A DNA stretch of 64,000 nucleotides from Prevotellaceae bacterium (lineage in GTDB: Bacteria; Bacteroidota; Bacteroidia; Bacteroidales; Paludibacteraceae), in the NCBI GenBank assembly GCA_020636675.1, contig JACJXK010000009.1:1-64000 (forward strand), read 5' to 3'. The notes under the pieces were generated by a model. The model was given only the letters and a program-made list of their open reading frames with translations. It did no database searches and was not told the DNA's origin. Of this stretch, positions 26,640 through 35,952 are shown piece by piece. Made by a program: the position numbers and the translations under genes. Within the stretch, counting starts at the first letter, position 1, and every line of letters begins with the position of its first letter.

Positions 26640-28277
26640 TTAGTTATTCTTATTGATGGCAATATGGTATGATTCCATGTTGCATTTTATGAAGTTTTTC
26701 CAAGAGGCCATGTCTGCAATTTCTTTGGCCTTTTGGTGTATCGCTTCTATCTCGGCTTCTTTCTTTGTGGAGAGAAGCAGAATGTTGTTCTGGATGTCTT
26801 CCGCCAATTCGTGAAAATTGTCTTCTGTGCGTTGCAGGACGGCTACTCCGTTCGTGATGTCTACCGGCGTCTTTGAAACCCAATCTCCGAATCCGGAGAG
26901 GTTGGTGGTGGCTGTAGGTATGCCGAACGCCGCACTCTCCAGCGGAGTGTATCCCCATGGTTCGTAGTAGGAGGCGAATATGGTCAAGTCCAATCCGATC
27001 AACAGGTCGTAGTAGGTCATGTTGAAGATGCCGTCGTTGCCGTCCAGATAGGAAGGAACGAAGATTACCTTCACCTTGCTTCCGCTATTGTTGTCCATCT
27101 TGTAGAACCGAAGAGCGGAGATGACCTCGTCGTCGTAATGGTTGAACAAATCGTGCGTGTAGTTGTTGTTTGTCAGCTGAAATTTCGCTTTGCTCTGGAT
27201 TTTCTCCTGAAGGTCTTTCCTTGGACCTGAAATGTTTGCCGGAACCATCACGAATGCGATGATCTCTTTCTTTAACGCTGTGTTTTGGCTCAGAATCTTT
27301 AATGATTCCAAGAACACGTCGATACCTTTGTTCCTATATTCATATCTGCCGCTAGTGGCGATGAAAAGTGCATTTTTGGAAATTTTGTCGCCAATGACCG
27401 CCTCTGCCACTTTTTGAAGTGCATTTCTGGCTTCCTTCCTTTTCTTGTCGTAATCTTTTCCTTTCGGAACAAATTCAGACTCAAATCCGTTGGGAGTCAC
27501 AATGTCCGGTCGCTTCTCCAGCAACTGTTCGCACTCTCTTGCTGTTATGTCGCTGACGGTCGTGAAACTGTCTGTGAAAAGGGCCGCCTTTTTCTCTATC
27601 GAGTGTTTTGCCTCCACGTTCAGCTCGGCTGCCATCTGATCTCCGTTGTATTGGTCGAAGAATTTGTACAGTGGCTTATTATTGAAGCAGATGGAACGGC
27701 CTATCGTGGTTGCGTGGGTCGTGAAAGTGGTCTTTATCTCGGTGCTATGCGCTTTGATGTAAAGAAGACCGGACGCCGTGGTCCATTCGTGAAACTCAGC
27801 AACTACGTTTTTCCCTTTCAGGTCGGCGTTGAAGTTGTAGAAACTCTCGATGACTTTGGCTGCCGCATAACCGAACATGACGGATTCGTCGTAGTCGCCA
27901 TACGAATGTAATGAGTTCACTCCAAAGTGGCTCCACATCTCGAAGAAGTAATTGTCTTTGATGGGAAGAAATGGTTTGTGGTCTACCAATATGACGACAG
28001 GATTGCCTGGAATGTTCCATCTGCCAATCTTGATGTTGAGTCCATCCACTTCCGACGCATGTTTTTTCCATGCTTTGAGCAGGGTTTTGTTCTCTTTGAA
28101 TATGGAGCTATTCTTTTCGTTTCCAACTAAAGGTCCTATATAGATGGCATTTCCTTTTGTTTCGGCCAATAATTCTTTGGCTTGCGTGGACAATACCGTA
28201 TATATTCCTCCTATTTTATTGCATACCTCCCAACTCGTTTCAAAAATGTAATTAATATCTAAACTCTTTCTTTCCAT
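26640..28277 (-). CDS. GT3-type glycogen synthase
   Basis: A 545-residue glycosyltransferase of the eukaryote-like GT3 glycogen synthase family rather than the usual bacterial GT5. Evidence: FETSWEVCNKIGGIYTVLS near residue 11, the HEWTTASGLL region, a TTHATTIGRSI segment, and the E-x7-E pair in YYEPWGYTPLE near the C-terminal end. GT3 enzymes extend glycogen from UDP-glucose. A TTG two codons earlier exists, but ATG at 28277 is used because a -7 box lies about 35 bases upstream. Co-transcribed with glgP. Confidence 0.9.
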   Translation of the reverse strand: MERKSLDINYIFETSWEVCNKIGGIYTVLSTQAKELLAETKGNAIYIGPLVGNEKNSSIFKENKTLLKAWKKHASEVDGLNIKIGRWNIPGNPVVILVDHKPFLPIKDNYFFEMWSHFGVNSLHSYGDYDESVMFGYAAAKVIESFYNFNADLKGKNVVAEFHEWTTASGLLYIKAHSTEIKTTFTTHATTIGRSICFNNKPLYKFFDQYNGDQMAAELNVEAKHSIEKKAALFTDSFTTVSDITARECEQLLEKRPDIVTPNGFESEFVPKGKDYDKKRKEARNALQKVAEAVIGDKISKNALFIATSGRYEYRNKGIDVFLESLKILSQNTALKKEIIAFVMVPANISGPRKDLQEKIQSKAKFQLTNNNYTHDLFNHYDDEVISALRFYKMDNNSGSKVKVIFVPSYLDGNDGIFNMTYYDLLIGLDLTIFASYYEPWGYTPLESAAFGIPTATTNLSGFGDWVSKTPVDITNGVAVLQRTEDNFHELAEDIQNNILLLSTKKEAEIEAIHQKAKEIADMASWKNFIKCNMESYHIAINKNN

Positions 28278-28311
28278 GATCAAGTAGTTTATGCTATGAC
28301 GTTTATCATAA

Positions 28312-28319
28312 CAAAAATA
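28312..28319 (-). promoter_or_regulatory. -7 box for glycogen operon
   Basis: TATTTTTG on the minus strand, a TAnnTTTG match about 35 bases before the GT3 synthase start. Confidence 0.5.
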
Positions 28320-28367
28320 GAGAAAATATTGTTCTTAGTTGCCTCTATCCTTATTTTTTTTATCTGT

Positions 28368-28745
28368 TTATTTTGCTGCGGTGACGTCAATTCCCACCAA
28401 TGCGCCTAGCGGAAGCTCGTTTGCGCCTATGCATGTTCTTGCCGGAGCTGCCTTCTGAAAATACTTTTTGTATGCTTCGTTGAAATCTCCGAACATTTTC
28501 ATGTCTGAAAGGAAAACAGATACTTTCACCACGTCGGACATCGCAAATCCGGCTTCCTGCAGTATGTTTTGGATGTTACCCATGATTCTGTCCGTTTGCT
28601 CGGCAATGCTGCCTCCGCAAAATTTGCCGCAAGTGGGGTCAATCGCAAGTTGACAGGATATGTATAGTGTCCCGTTGATTAGAACGGCCTGGCTGTATGG
28701 TCCGACGGCTGCGGGTGCTTTTGTTGTCGCTATGGTCTGTTTCAT
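28368..28745 (-). CDS. ridA: RidA family enamine/imine deaminase
   Basis: A 125-residue RidA (YjgF/YER057c) protein that hydrolyses reactive enamine and imine intermediates such as 2-aminoacrylate. Family blocks: APAAVGPYSQAV at the start, LYISCQLAIDP, the VVKVSVFLSDM strand, and APARTCIGANELPLGALVGID with the catalytic Arg. The frame is open 30 codons further upstream into lptD, but the RidA domain begins at this ATG. It lies 46 bases after lptD on the same strand and may share its transcript. Confidence 0.93.
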   Translation of the reverse strand: MKQTIATTKAPAAVGPYSQAVLINGTLYISCQLAIDPTCGKFCGGSIAEQTDRIMGNIQNILQEAGFAMSDVVKVSVFLSDMKMFGDFNEAYKKYFQKAAPARTCIGANELPLGALVGIDVTAAK

Positions 28746-28791
28746 GATGTTGTTTCTTGTTTTTTTGAAATGGAAAATATCTTTTATCCGA

Positions 28792-31527
28792 TTAGTACCA
28801 TGCCGGGTTGTCGTTCGGATTGCTTCTCTTCTCATACTTCAAGTCTTGCAGAAGGGATGAGTTCACGCTGATGTGGAAATTGTACGACTGGTAAGCGCCG
28901 AAAGGCACCATGCTGAAAGATGCGCTCCAGCAGTGTAAGTTTCTGTTGATTCCGATGGACGAATAGGAGAGTTCCTTCGTCTCGAAGTCGTATCCCGAAC
29001 TGTAGCTGAAGCTCCAGTTCTTGGAGAAGTTGAAGCTGCCGGAGAAGTTGAGCGATTGGGTCACTTTCTTGTCGTATTCCAATTTCCGCTTGTTGAAAGT
29101 GTAGTCGCTGTAACTTATGGTGTAGTCGAATCGAAATGTCCAAGGTAGGGCGAATTTGAGATATCCCTGCTCGTCATATTCGGATTTTTCCTTCTCTTTC
29201 GCCTTTTGTTTTTCCGTCATCTCCGAATCTTCGTCCGCAGAGTCCTCCTCCTTTTTGGTATCCTTTTCCTTCTTCCTAAATGTGTCATTGCTGAATGAAT
29301 ATCCGAATGAGGTTCTTGCACTGGTCAGTCGGGCTATGCGTCCGTTCCTGTCAAATTCGGTCACGTTCACTTGTACGGGGTTGCCGTATGCGTCGAGTTG
29401 ATAGACGTATGGCGTGAAGTTGGCGTTGATTGTCAATGACAAGTCTTTTGTGAACTTCAACCGCAAGGAAGAGGAGATGTCGGACCATTTGAGCGAGTCT
29501 GCCAACATGTTGTAGCTCGCATTCAGAGAGAGGTTGTCGATTAGGGTTATTTTCTTGAATCCGGAGGAGTCTTTCTGTGAGGTTACCTTCATCTCTACGT
29601 TGTTGGTTAGTCCGAAGTTCAGACTTCCCACTCTGCTGGTGGAGGCTCCGCCGAATATCCCGCGGTTGAAGTATCCGTATTTTATGTTGTCAACTTCGTT
29701 TGAGTTGGGCACCGGCCTTTGGTAGTATGAGAAATATTCCCAACCGGTTCTTCCGAACGAAGGATAGAACCTGTCGCAATAGGGGCTCCATGTCAGTCCG
29801 ACGGTGGGCTGCATGACGTGTCTGATCATGTTTATCTTATCTCCGAAAAGGAACGGCACCGGTTTGTAAAATCCGAACAGCTGCGTGCTGAAATCGAGAT
29901 TGGCGCTGATGTTGTTTATTCGGTAGAAGTTGTTGACGGAGCTGTCTTCTATGGCCCCTTTGTCCGTATTCCATCTCTGAATCACTTTTCTGAAGTACCA
30001 CTTTTCGTTGTAGTTGATGCTAGGTGATACGATCAGATATTTCATGATGGTGTAGGACGAACCGAAGTTCATCTGGTGCTTTACTCCGTTTTGCCAGTCG
30101 TTGGCCAATGATGAGCCCATCAGCTTGTCCTGCTTCGTCGTGATGCTGTTGCTGAAGTTGATGTTGTAGTTGAAGTAAGTCTTCTCGTACCATTTCTCCT
30201 TCCCTATCCTTTCGCTCTTTTTGAACGGATATATTCTCGCCATGTTGAAATAGAGGGTGGGCAGGGTCAACGCCAGGGTTGAATCGCTTTGCCTCTGGTT
30301 GGCCGTCACGTTGGCGTTCAGTGAGAACGGCGTTTCCGGGAAACGGTAGGAGTAGTTGATGCTGGATGATTTGTTGTTTTCTCCGAACACGTCCGGCTTA
30401 TAATAGGAGTCGAGATTGTTTTTGTTGTATTGTACGGAGGAGTAGTTGACCGATGCCGAGAATGTGCTGAATGGATTGGCCTTCGGATCCTGAGTGTGCG
30501 TCCATGTTATTTTTAGGTCTTTGCTACTAGAGAAGTCGGGAAGCGTCTCTTCTCCTGACGTGGTGTATTGGTAGCTGGCAAACAGATTGCCGCTATATTT
30601 GTATTTCTTCCTGTATCTGGAGGTGGCGTTCACGCCCCATGACCCTTTGGTGTAGATGTCGGCCCTGAGAGCCAAATCGTAATAGTCGCTCAGCGCGAAG
30701 TAGTAACCTCCGTTCCTTAAATAGAAGCCACGGGAAGATTCTTCTCCGTAGGTTGGCATGAGCAGCCCGGACGAGTATTTGCTGGTGAACGGGAAATATC
30801 CGAAGGGAAGGAATAGAGGCAGAGGCACGTCGGCGATGACGAGATAGGCGGGACCCGCCACGACAAACTCCTTTGGCCGTACTTTTGCCTTTGTCAGATC
30901 AATGTAGAAGTGAGGGTGCTCGTGGTTGTCGCAAGTGGTGTATTTCCCGTCTATCATTAAAAATGTATTGTCTTCCATCTTCTTGGCTCTGTCGCTGGTT
31001 ATGTAACCGTCGCCTTGTTGGGTGATGACGCCATGTATCAGACCTTTTTTTGTCTTGTAGTTGTAGTCGATGGATTTGGATTCGTATTCTTCCGATCCTT
31101 CTTTGAAGAGAGGGGTTCCGATGGTTTCGCCGGTAGAGTCCACTCCGCATCTTGCTTGTACAAGCGTACTGTCCATATTTATCCGGATGCGGTTGGAAGT
31201 GAGGGACATCTCCTCGTAGTCTACTTTCGCATCTCCATATAGATAGGCAATTCCACCCGCATAGAAAACGACGGAGTCGGCGGCCGAATAGTTTACTTCG
31301 GAATTGAGTGATTCTTTCTTTTGTTTGGCATTGATGGAGTCTTTTGGAAGAGAATCGTTCTTGCTGATAGGGTTTTGAACCTCTGTGCTGTTTGTCGAAC
31401 CCGTAATGGCCGCATCCTTCAGTTTCTCATCGTTAGCTTCTGTGGAAAATGCCGAAAACGATAAAAGGAAACAAACCAATAAAAGTGATGTTCGATATAT
31501 GTTGTTGTCTATTAGTGAATTAAACAT
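28792..31527 (-). CDS. lptD: LPS-assembly outer-membrane protein LptD
   Basis: A 911-residue outer-membrane protein. After a signal peptide (ending near SAFST) comes an OstA/LptA-like periplasmic domain (about 80-230, with AYLYGDAKVDYEEM and a CDNHEHPHFY segment), then a large LptD beta-barrel of alternating aromatic strands ending WY. LptD inserts lipopolysaccharide into the outer leaflet. The longer frame beginning at TTG 31557 is rejected because its first codons overlap a TATTTTTG -7 box; ATG 31527 follows the box by about 28 bases. ridA follows. A charged Glu/Lys/Asp-rich loop near residues 740-775 is unusual in tone but typical of extracellular loops. Confidence 0.88.
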   Translation of the reverse strand: MFNSLIDNNIYRTSLLLVCFLLSFSAFSTEANDEKLKDAAITGSTNSTEVQNPISKNDSLPKDSINAKQKKESLNSEVNYSAADSVVFYAGGIAYLYGDAKVDYEEMSLTSNRIRINMDSTLVQARCGVDSTGETIGTPLFKEGSEEYESKSIDYNYKTKKGLIHGVITQQGDGYITSDRAKKMEDNTFLMIDGKYTTCDNHEHPHFYIDLTKAKVRPKEFVVAGPAYLVIADVPLPLFLPFGYFPFTSKYSSGLLMPTYGEESSRGFYLRNGGYYFALSDYYDLALRADIYTKGSWGVNATSRYRKKYKYSGNLFASYQYTTSGEETLPDFSSSKDLKITWTHTQDPKANPFSTFSASVNYSSVQYNKNNLDSYYKPDVFGENNKSSSINYSYRFPETPFSLNANVTANQRQSDSTLALTLPTLYFNMARIYPFKKSERIGKEKWYEKTYFNYNINFSNSITTKQDKLMGSSLANDWQNGVKHQMNFGSSYTIMKYLIVSPSINYNEKWYFRKVIQRWNTDKGAIEDSSVNNFYRINNISANLDFSTQLFGFYKPVPFLFGDKINMIRHVMQPTVGLTWSPYCDRFYPSFGRTGWEYFSYYQRPVPNSNEVDNIKYGYFNRGIFGGASTSRVGSLNFGLTNNVEMKVTSQKDSSGFKKITLIDNLSLNASYNMLADSLKWSDISSSLRLKFTKDLSLTINANFTPYVYQLDAYGNPVQVNVTEFDRNGRIARLTSARTSFGYSFSNDTFRKKEKDTKKEEDSADEDSEMTEKQKAKEKEKSEYDEQGYLKFALPWTFRFDYTISYSDYTFNKRKLEYDKKVTQSLNFSGSFNFSKNWSFSYSSGYDFETKELSYSSIGINRNLHCWSASFSMVPFGAYQSYNFHISVNSSLLQDLKYEKRSNPNDNPAWY

Positions 31528-31554
31528 TATATTGATGTTGCATCGTTTGTTTTG

Positions 31555-31562
31555 CAAAAATA
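31555..31562 (-). promoter_or_regulatory. -7 box for lptD
   Basis: TATTTTTG on the minus strand, about 27 bases before the lptD ATG. It decides the start by ruling out the upstream TTG. Confidence 0.5.
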
Positions 31563-31658
31563 AGAATTTTGGGCGAACATATATCCATTTGTGGACTATT
31601 AATTTTTTTTAGGGATTCAATATTTTTAAGGAGTGGTTGATTCTGCTCTTATTTTTTG

Positions 31659-31666
31659 TAAATTTG
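31659..31666 (+). promoter_or_regulatory. -7 box for amidase gene
   Basis: TAAATTTG on the plus strand with a TTGA about 20 bases upstream that could serve as the -33 element. The leader to the amidase ATG is about 107 bases. Confidence 0.55.
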
Positions 31667-31779
31667 CGCAGTCAAAAAGGATCATGGCGATGATGCTTTT
31701 GCTATAAATTAAAGAATTGGGGTGATAGTCATTGGTGAATTTTATTTATCAGACTATAATTTTATAATTGGTTTGAAAG

Positions 31780-32934
31780 ATGAAGATTCCTTTTTTTTCG
31801 ATCCTTTTGCTGTCGTTCGTCTTGTCGGTGACTCTCTCAGGACAGGATGCTTGTGCGGCTGGCAAAAAGAGGTTCACGGTTGTCATTGACGCCGGTCACG
31901 GCGGTAAGGATGCCGGAGCTACCGGGTCTACATTGAAATTGAAGGAGAAAAACGTAAACTTGGCCGTGGCATTGGAATTGGGCCGTCTGCTCTATGCGGA
32001 GAAGGGTGTACGCGTCATCTTTACAAGAAAAACGGACGTGTTTATCCCTTTGGATGAACGGGCTTCCATCGCCAATAAGGAGAAGGCCGATCTTTTCATC
32101 TCTATTCATGCCAATGCGGCAAAGGCTCGGTCTGCCTTTGGAACGGAGACTTACGTCGTGGGTAGTTCTTCCAATGAAAATTTGGAGGTGGCCATGCGTG
32201 AGAATGCCTCCATCCTTTATGAGGACAATTATAAGTCGAGATATGGAGGCTTTGACCCAAATAGAGCCGAGTCTTATATTATGTTTGACATGATGCAGTC
32301 TTCGTTTCAGTCGCAGAGCATCCGTTTGGCTCAGTTTGTACAGAAAAGCTTTGTCTCTACATGCAAAAGGAGTGACAGAAGTGTGAAGCAGGCTGGTTTT
32401 TTGGTGCTGAAGCAGACCAATATGCCTGGTATCTTGGTCGAGTTGGGCTATCTTTCCAATGCGAAAGAAGAACGCTACTTGAATCAGGAGAAGTCGAGGA
32501 AGTCTCTGGCGAAGGCTATACATAAGGCGGTCATGACCTACAAAGAGGGTTATGAGAAAAAGTCGAATGTGGCGGCTTACGAGGAAGAAAAGGAGAAAGA
32601 AGAGAAGGATGGTGAGAAGAAGACGGAGGTGAAGGAACAGTCCACTGCCAATGAGGAGGTCGCCTCTAATCTCGATTCTGTATACTATAGCATCCAGTTT
32701 TGCAGCTCTAAGGTTCAGAAACCGCTGAAGAGTAAGGATTTCAAATCTTGTGTTCCTGCCTACGAGTATCAGGAAAACGGGATTTATAAATATATGTATG
32801 GCAAAACCACCTCTTTTCTTGAGGCGTTGGACATACAGAAGAAGGTGAGGAATGATTTTTCCGACGCTTTTATGGTTGTATTGAAAGAAAATAAAAAATT
32901 GCCGCCGAGCGAAGCTTCTTTATATATGAAGTGA
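31780..32934 (+). CDS. N-acetylmuramoyl-L-alanine amidase (Amidase_3)
   Basis: A 384-residue exported zinc amidase that cleaves the peptide from peptidoglycan during cell separation. Signal peptide at about 1-27 (ending ACAAG). The catalytic domain has VVIDAGHGGKDAGATG (zinc His and nearby Glu-type region), the FISIHANA zinc histidine, and PGILVELGYLSNAKEE with the catalytic Glu. A Glu/Lys-rich spacer (about 265-300) leads to a C-terminal SPOR-like region (YYSIQFCSSKVQ to the end) that would bind denuded glycan at the septum. An MCE-family gene follows 31 bases downstream. Confidence 0.93.
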   Translation: MKIPFFSILLLSFVLSVTLSGQDACAAGKKRFTVVIDAGHGGKDAGATGSTLKLKEKNVNLAVALELGRLLYAEKGVRVIFTRKTDVFIPLDERASIANKEKADLFISIHANAAKARSAFGTETYVVGSSSNENLEVAMRENASILYEDNYKSRYGGFDPNRAESYIMFDMMQSSFQSQSIRLAQFVQKSFVSTCKRSDRSVKQAGFLVLKQTNMPGILVELGYLSNAKEERYLNQEKSRKSLAKAIHKAVMTYKEGYEKKSNVAAYEEEKEKEEKDGEKKTEVKEQSTANEEVASNLDSVYYSIQFCSSKVQKPLKSKDFKSCVPAYEYQENGIYKYMYGKTTSFLEALDIQKKVRNDFSDAFMVVLKENKKLPPSEASLYMK

Positions 32935-32965
32935 AGGTGGCCCATATTTTTATAAATGATAAAAA

Positions 32966-33895
32966 ATGAAGATGAAATTTAAGATTACGAAAGAGTTCCA
33001 AATCGGTATGTTGGTTGTTGTGACAATTGCGGTACTGTTTTTTGGAGTTAATTATTTGAAGGGAATAAATATATTTAATCCGTCCAATTACTATTATGCA
33101 AAGTTTGATAGGGTGAACGGCTTGTTGGAGTCAAGTTCGGTTACCATCAAAGGTTACAAAGTCGGGTTGGTAAAGTCTATCAACTACAACTTTGAAGATC
33201 CTAAGGATGGCGTTGTCGTGGTGTTGATGGTTGATGACGAACTGAAGGTCCCTGTCGGTTCGAAGGCGGTCCTCTCTTCTGATTTGCTTGGCGGCGCAAA
33301 CGTCTCCTTGGATTTGGTTCCAGAGGTTCCCGGTGTGATGTATAAGGCGGGAGATACGATTCCATCTGTCATTAACGATGGCATCATGTCTGCCGTTACT
33401 CAGGAGATAATGCCTAGAGTGCAGTCTATCATCCCTCAGCTGGATTCGTTGATCTATTCGTTACGTATGATTACGGAAGATAACTCGATTCAGAAGTCTT
33501 TAGGAAACATAAACCGATTGACTGCGAATCTGGAGTCGGCGTCCGTTTCCTTGAACTCTATGATGAAGAAGGATGTTCCGGTGATTCTTTCCAACGTGAA
33601 TACGATAACAACAGATTTTACGAAAGTTAGTTCTAACTTGAGCCGTGTCGATTTCTATTCAACCATGCATAAGGTGGACAATACCTTGTCCAATCTTCAG
33701 CTGATAACGGAGAAGGTCAATTCGGGTCAAGGAACCATCGGTTTGTTGCTTAACGACAAGGCTCTTTATGACAACTTGACGAATACGGCCAACAGTGCCA
33801 ACAGCCTTTTGGTGGATTTGAAGGCAAATCCGAAACGTTATGTTCACTTCTCTTTGTTCGGCAAGTCGGACAAGAAGGCAGAGGAGAAGAAATAA
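32966..33895 (+). CDS. MlaD/MCE family phospholipid-transport protein
   Basis: A 309-residue protein with one N-terminal membrane helix (about residues 13-30) and an MCE domain (about 40-120: YYYAKFDRVNGLLESSSVTI, then GYKVGLV, SSDLLGGANVSL and the GDTIP end). The remainder is a long helical region. MlaD-type proteins form hexameric rings that carry lipids between the two membranes. No ATPase or permease gene sits beside it here. It follows the amidase closely and ends at a strong terminator. Confidence 0.9.
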   Translation: MKMKFKITKEFQIGMLVVVTIAVLFFGVNYLKGINIFNPSNYYYAKFDRVNGLLESSSVTIKGYKVGLVKSINYNFEDPKDGVVVVLMVDDELKVPVGSKAVLSSDLLGGANVSLDLVPEVPGVMYKAGDTIPSVINDGIMSAVTQEIMPRVQSIIPQLDSLIYSLRMITEDNSIQKSLGNINRLTANLESASVSLNSMMKKDVPVILSNVNTITTDFTKVSSNLSRVDFYSTMHKVDNTLSNLQLITEKVNSGQGTIGLLLNDKALYDNLTNTANSANSLLVDLKANPKRYVHFSLFGKSDKKAEEKK

Positions 33896-33917
33896 CGGTT
33901 ACAGGAAATAAAGAAAC

Positions 33918-33958
33918 CGGCAGGAGAGGAGCAATGTCCTTCCTGCCGATTTTTTTTT
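33918..33958 (+). terminator. Terminator after MCE gene
   Basis: An 8-bp GC-rich stem (CGGCAGGA / TCCTGCCG) followed by nine T residues, just after the MCE-family stop. Confidence 0.9.
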
Positions 33959-34435
33959 GTTGGTAGGTCGTGTTTTTGTTTCCTAAGTAATCATAAAAAC
34001 ATGCGAAAAAGCGCAAAAAAGATGTAAAAAAATAATAATTATGAATGTAAAGCATAAAAGGGAGGTTGTTAAATTTTCTTCAGAAAAAGGAATTGTCATT
34101 TTTTTTGTTATGTCATAAACTTTTTATTATTTATAATGATTCTAAATAATTAAAATTAACAAATGATAGAAAAAGATATGGAAGACTTTGTAAGAAAGGT
34201 GTTTGTGGAAAATAATCGGATTTGTGCTTTTGGACATGTATTACATTAAATTGCTATTTATCAACATTTTTAGAGATGAAGAAATATCCTTTGCTTTGAT
34301 TTTTAGAATGTTGCTGCAATATGTTGATAGTTAGTTTGATAGTTATTTTCGGATAAAGCAAATCTAGTTGCGTTTTTTTTTCATGAAAAATATCTCAAAA
34401 TTTGTCGTGCAAATAGAAAAAACATAGTTGTAATT
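33959..34435. other. AT-rich region before dnaA, candidate oriC
   Basis: A 477-base gene-free, very AT-rich stretch directly upstream of dnaA. It contains 9-mers near the DnaA box TTATCCACA: TTATCAACA at 34258-34266 (one mismatch), the complement of TTTTCCACA at 34204-34212 (one mismatch), and the complement of CTATCAACA at 34322-34330 (two mismatches). Together with the dnaA gene this fits a replication origin or a dnaA autoregulatory region. By eye the boxes are imperfect, so the call is tentative. Confidence 0.4.
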
Positions 34436-35830
34436 ATGAATAGCAATCGAGAACTTGTTTCCGAAAATGTGAAAAACATGTGGAACAAGTGTTTGGATAT
34501 TATCAAGGATATTGTGCCCGATGCGGCATACTCTACTTGGTTCAGTACGATTGTCCCTCTTAAATATGAGGATAATACGCTGCATATAAAGGTTCCAAGC
34601 GTGTTCTTTTATGAATATATAGAAGAGCATTATTGTGATCTTTTAAAGAAGACTCTTACTCGTGTTTTCGGAACGGGTACCAAACTTCGATATACTGTTT
34701 TGGTCGAAAATACGGAGGATACGACGGTCGATTTGGGAGGCGGACGGGTTTCCCAGCCATCTTCGATGCCCAACCGTTTTGATCCGTTCTCGGTAAAAAC
34801 GCACGAGAAGATAGATTCCCAACTCAATCCTAACTATACATTCGATTCTTTCATAGAAGGCCAGTGCAATAAGTTGGCTCGTTCTGCCGGCCAGGCGATA
34901 GCCAGGCAACCGGGCGGTACTTTCAATCCTATGTTTATCTTTGGTGGATCCGGACTTGGGAAGACGCATCTGGTACACGCCATCGGATTGATGGCGGAAG
35001 AGATGCACCCAGACAAAAACATATTATATGTCACTGCCAGTAAATTCCAAACGCAGTTCACGGAAGCTACGCTTAGCAATAAAACCAATGATTTCCTGAA
35101 TTTCTATCAGATGATAGATATCCTTATTGTCGACGACATTCAGGATTTTGCGGGAAAGACGGCGACTCAGAATACTTTCTTCCAAATATTCAATCATCTT
35201 CATCAGTCTGGCAAACAGTTGGTGCTTACATCAGACCGTTCGCCAAAACTGTTGCAGGGACTGGAACAACGTATGTTGAGCCGTTTCAAATGGGGCTTGC
35301 ATGCCGAATTGGAGATGCCTAACTTTGACACGAGGAAGGAGATTTTGCTGCGAAAGGTGGCCGATGACGGTCTGGTGATTCCGGAAGATGTGATCGATTA
35401 TATTGCTGAGACGGTTACCGAGTCCGTTCGTGCCATCGAGGGCGTGATTATTTCGTTGTTGGCCCAGTCTACTCTGACCAATGCGGAGATTAATCTTGAT
35501 CTGGCGAAGCGCGTGGTAGGAAGTACGGTCAACGTCACGGAGAAAAATATCACAATATCGACCATTCAGCAGGCAGTTTGCAGCCATTATAATCTTGATA
35601 TCAGTGAAATCCAGACGAAGTCAAGGAAACGGGAGGTGGTGCAGGCCCGTCAAATCGCTATGTATCTGGCCCGCAAATATACAAAAAACTCACTCTCCTC
35701 TATCGGAGAGCAGATTGGAAATAGGGACCATGCCACTGTCCTTCATGCGTGTAAGACGGTGACAGACCTTATTGATATAGATAAGGGCGTCCGCCAAAGT
35801 TTGGATATGATAGAAAGTTCATTGAAGTAA
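34436..35830 (+). CDS. dnaA: Chromosomal replication initiator DnaA
   Basis: A 464-residue DnaA, which binds oriC and opens it. Domain I (about 1-80) has MWNKCLDIIKD; domain II is a short spacer; the AAA+ domain has Walker A GGSGLGKTH (about 170-178) and Walker B ILIVDDIQD; the C-terminal DNA-binding domain carries the signature RDHATVLHACKTV. Length and order are standard. Preceded by an AT-rich region with DnaA-box-like sites and followed by a terminator. Confidence 0.97.
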   Translation: MNSNRELVSENVKNMWNKCLDIIKDIVPDAAYSTWFSTIVPLKYEDNTLHIKVPSVFFYEYIEEHYCDLLKKTLTRVFGTGTKLRYTVLVENTEDTTVDLGGGRVSQPSSMPNRFDPFSVKTHEKIDSQLNPNYTFDSFIEGQCNKLARSAGQAIARQPGGTFNPMFIFGGSGLGKTHLVHAIGLMAEEMHPDKNILYVTASKFQTQFTEATLSNKTNDFLNFYQMIDILIVDDIQDFAGKTATQNTFFQIFNHLHQSGKQLVLTSDRSPKLLQGLEQRMLSRFKWGLHAELEMPNFDTRKEILLRKVADDGLVIPEDVIDYIAETVTESVRAIEGVIISLLAQSTLTNAEINLDLAKRVVGSTVNVTEKNITISTIQQAVCSHYNLDISEIQTKSRKREVVQARQIAMYLARKYTKNSLSSIGEQIGNRDHATVLHACKTVTDLIDIDKGVRQSLDMIESSLK

Positions 35831-35836
35831 GTATAT

Positions 35837-35870
35837 AAGCGGAACAATTTCTATTGTTCCGCTTTTTCTT
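35837..35870 (+). terminator. Terminator after dnaA
   Basis: An 11- to 12-bp stem (AAGCGGAACAA with TTGTTCCGCTT) and a short loop followed by Ts, starting six bases after the dnaA stop. Confidence 0.9.
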
Positions 35871-35952
35871 TGCCGTTTTTGCTTATTTTTCTTTGTTGTT
35901 TATTTGTCTACTTGTTGTCCAAGTGTTATTTTTACGAAAAATTTTTAATGAC

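Noticed and set aside
28746..28835. 30-codon extension of RidA
   Set aside because: Overlaps lptD and is not part of the RidA fold.
35854..35952. 33-codon hydrophobic N-terminal extension of the pRiA4b-like protein
   Set aside because: It is encoded by the dnaA terminator hairpin and following T-rich DNA; the fold begins at the later ATG.
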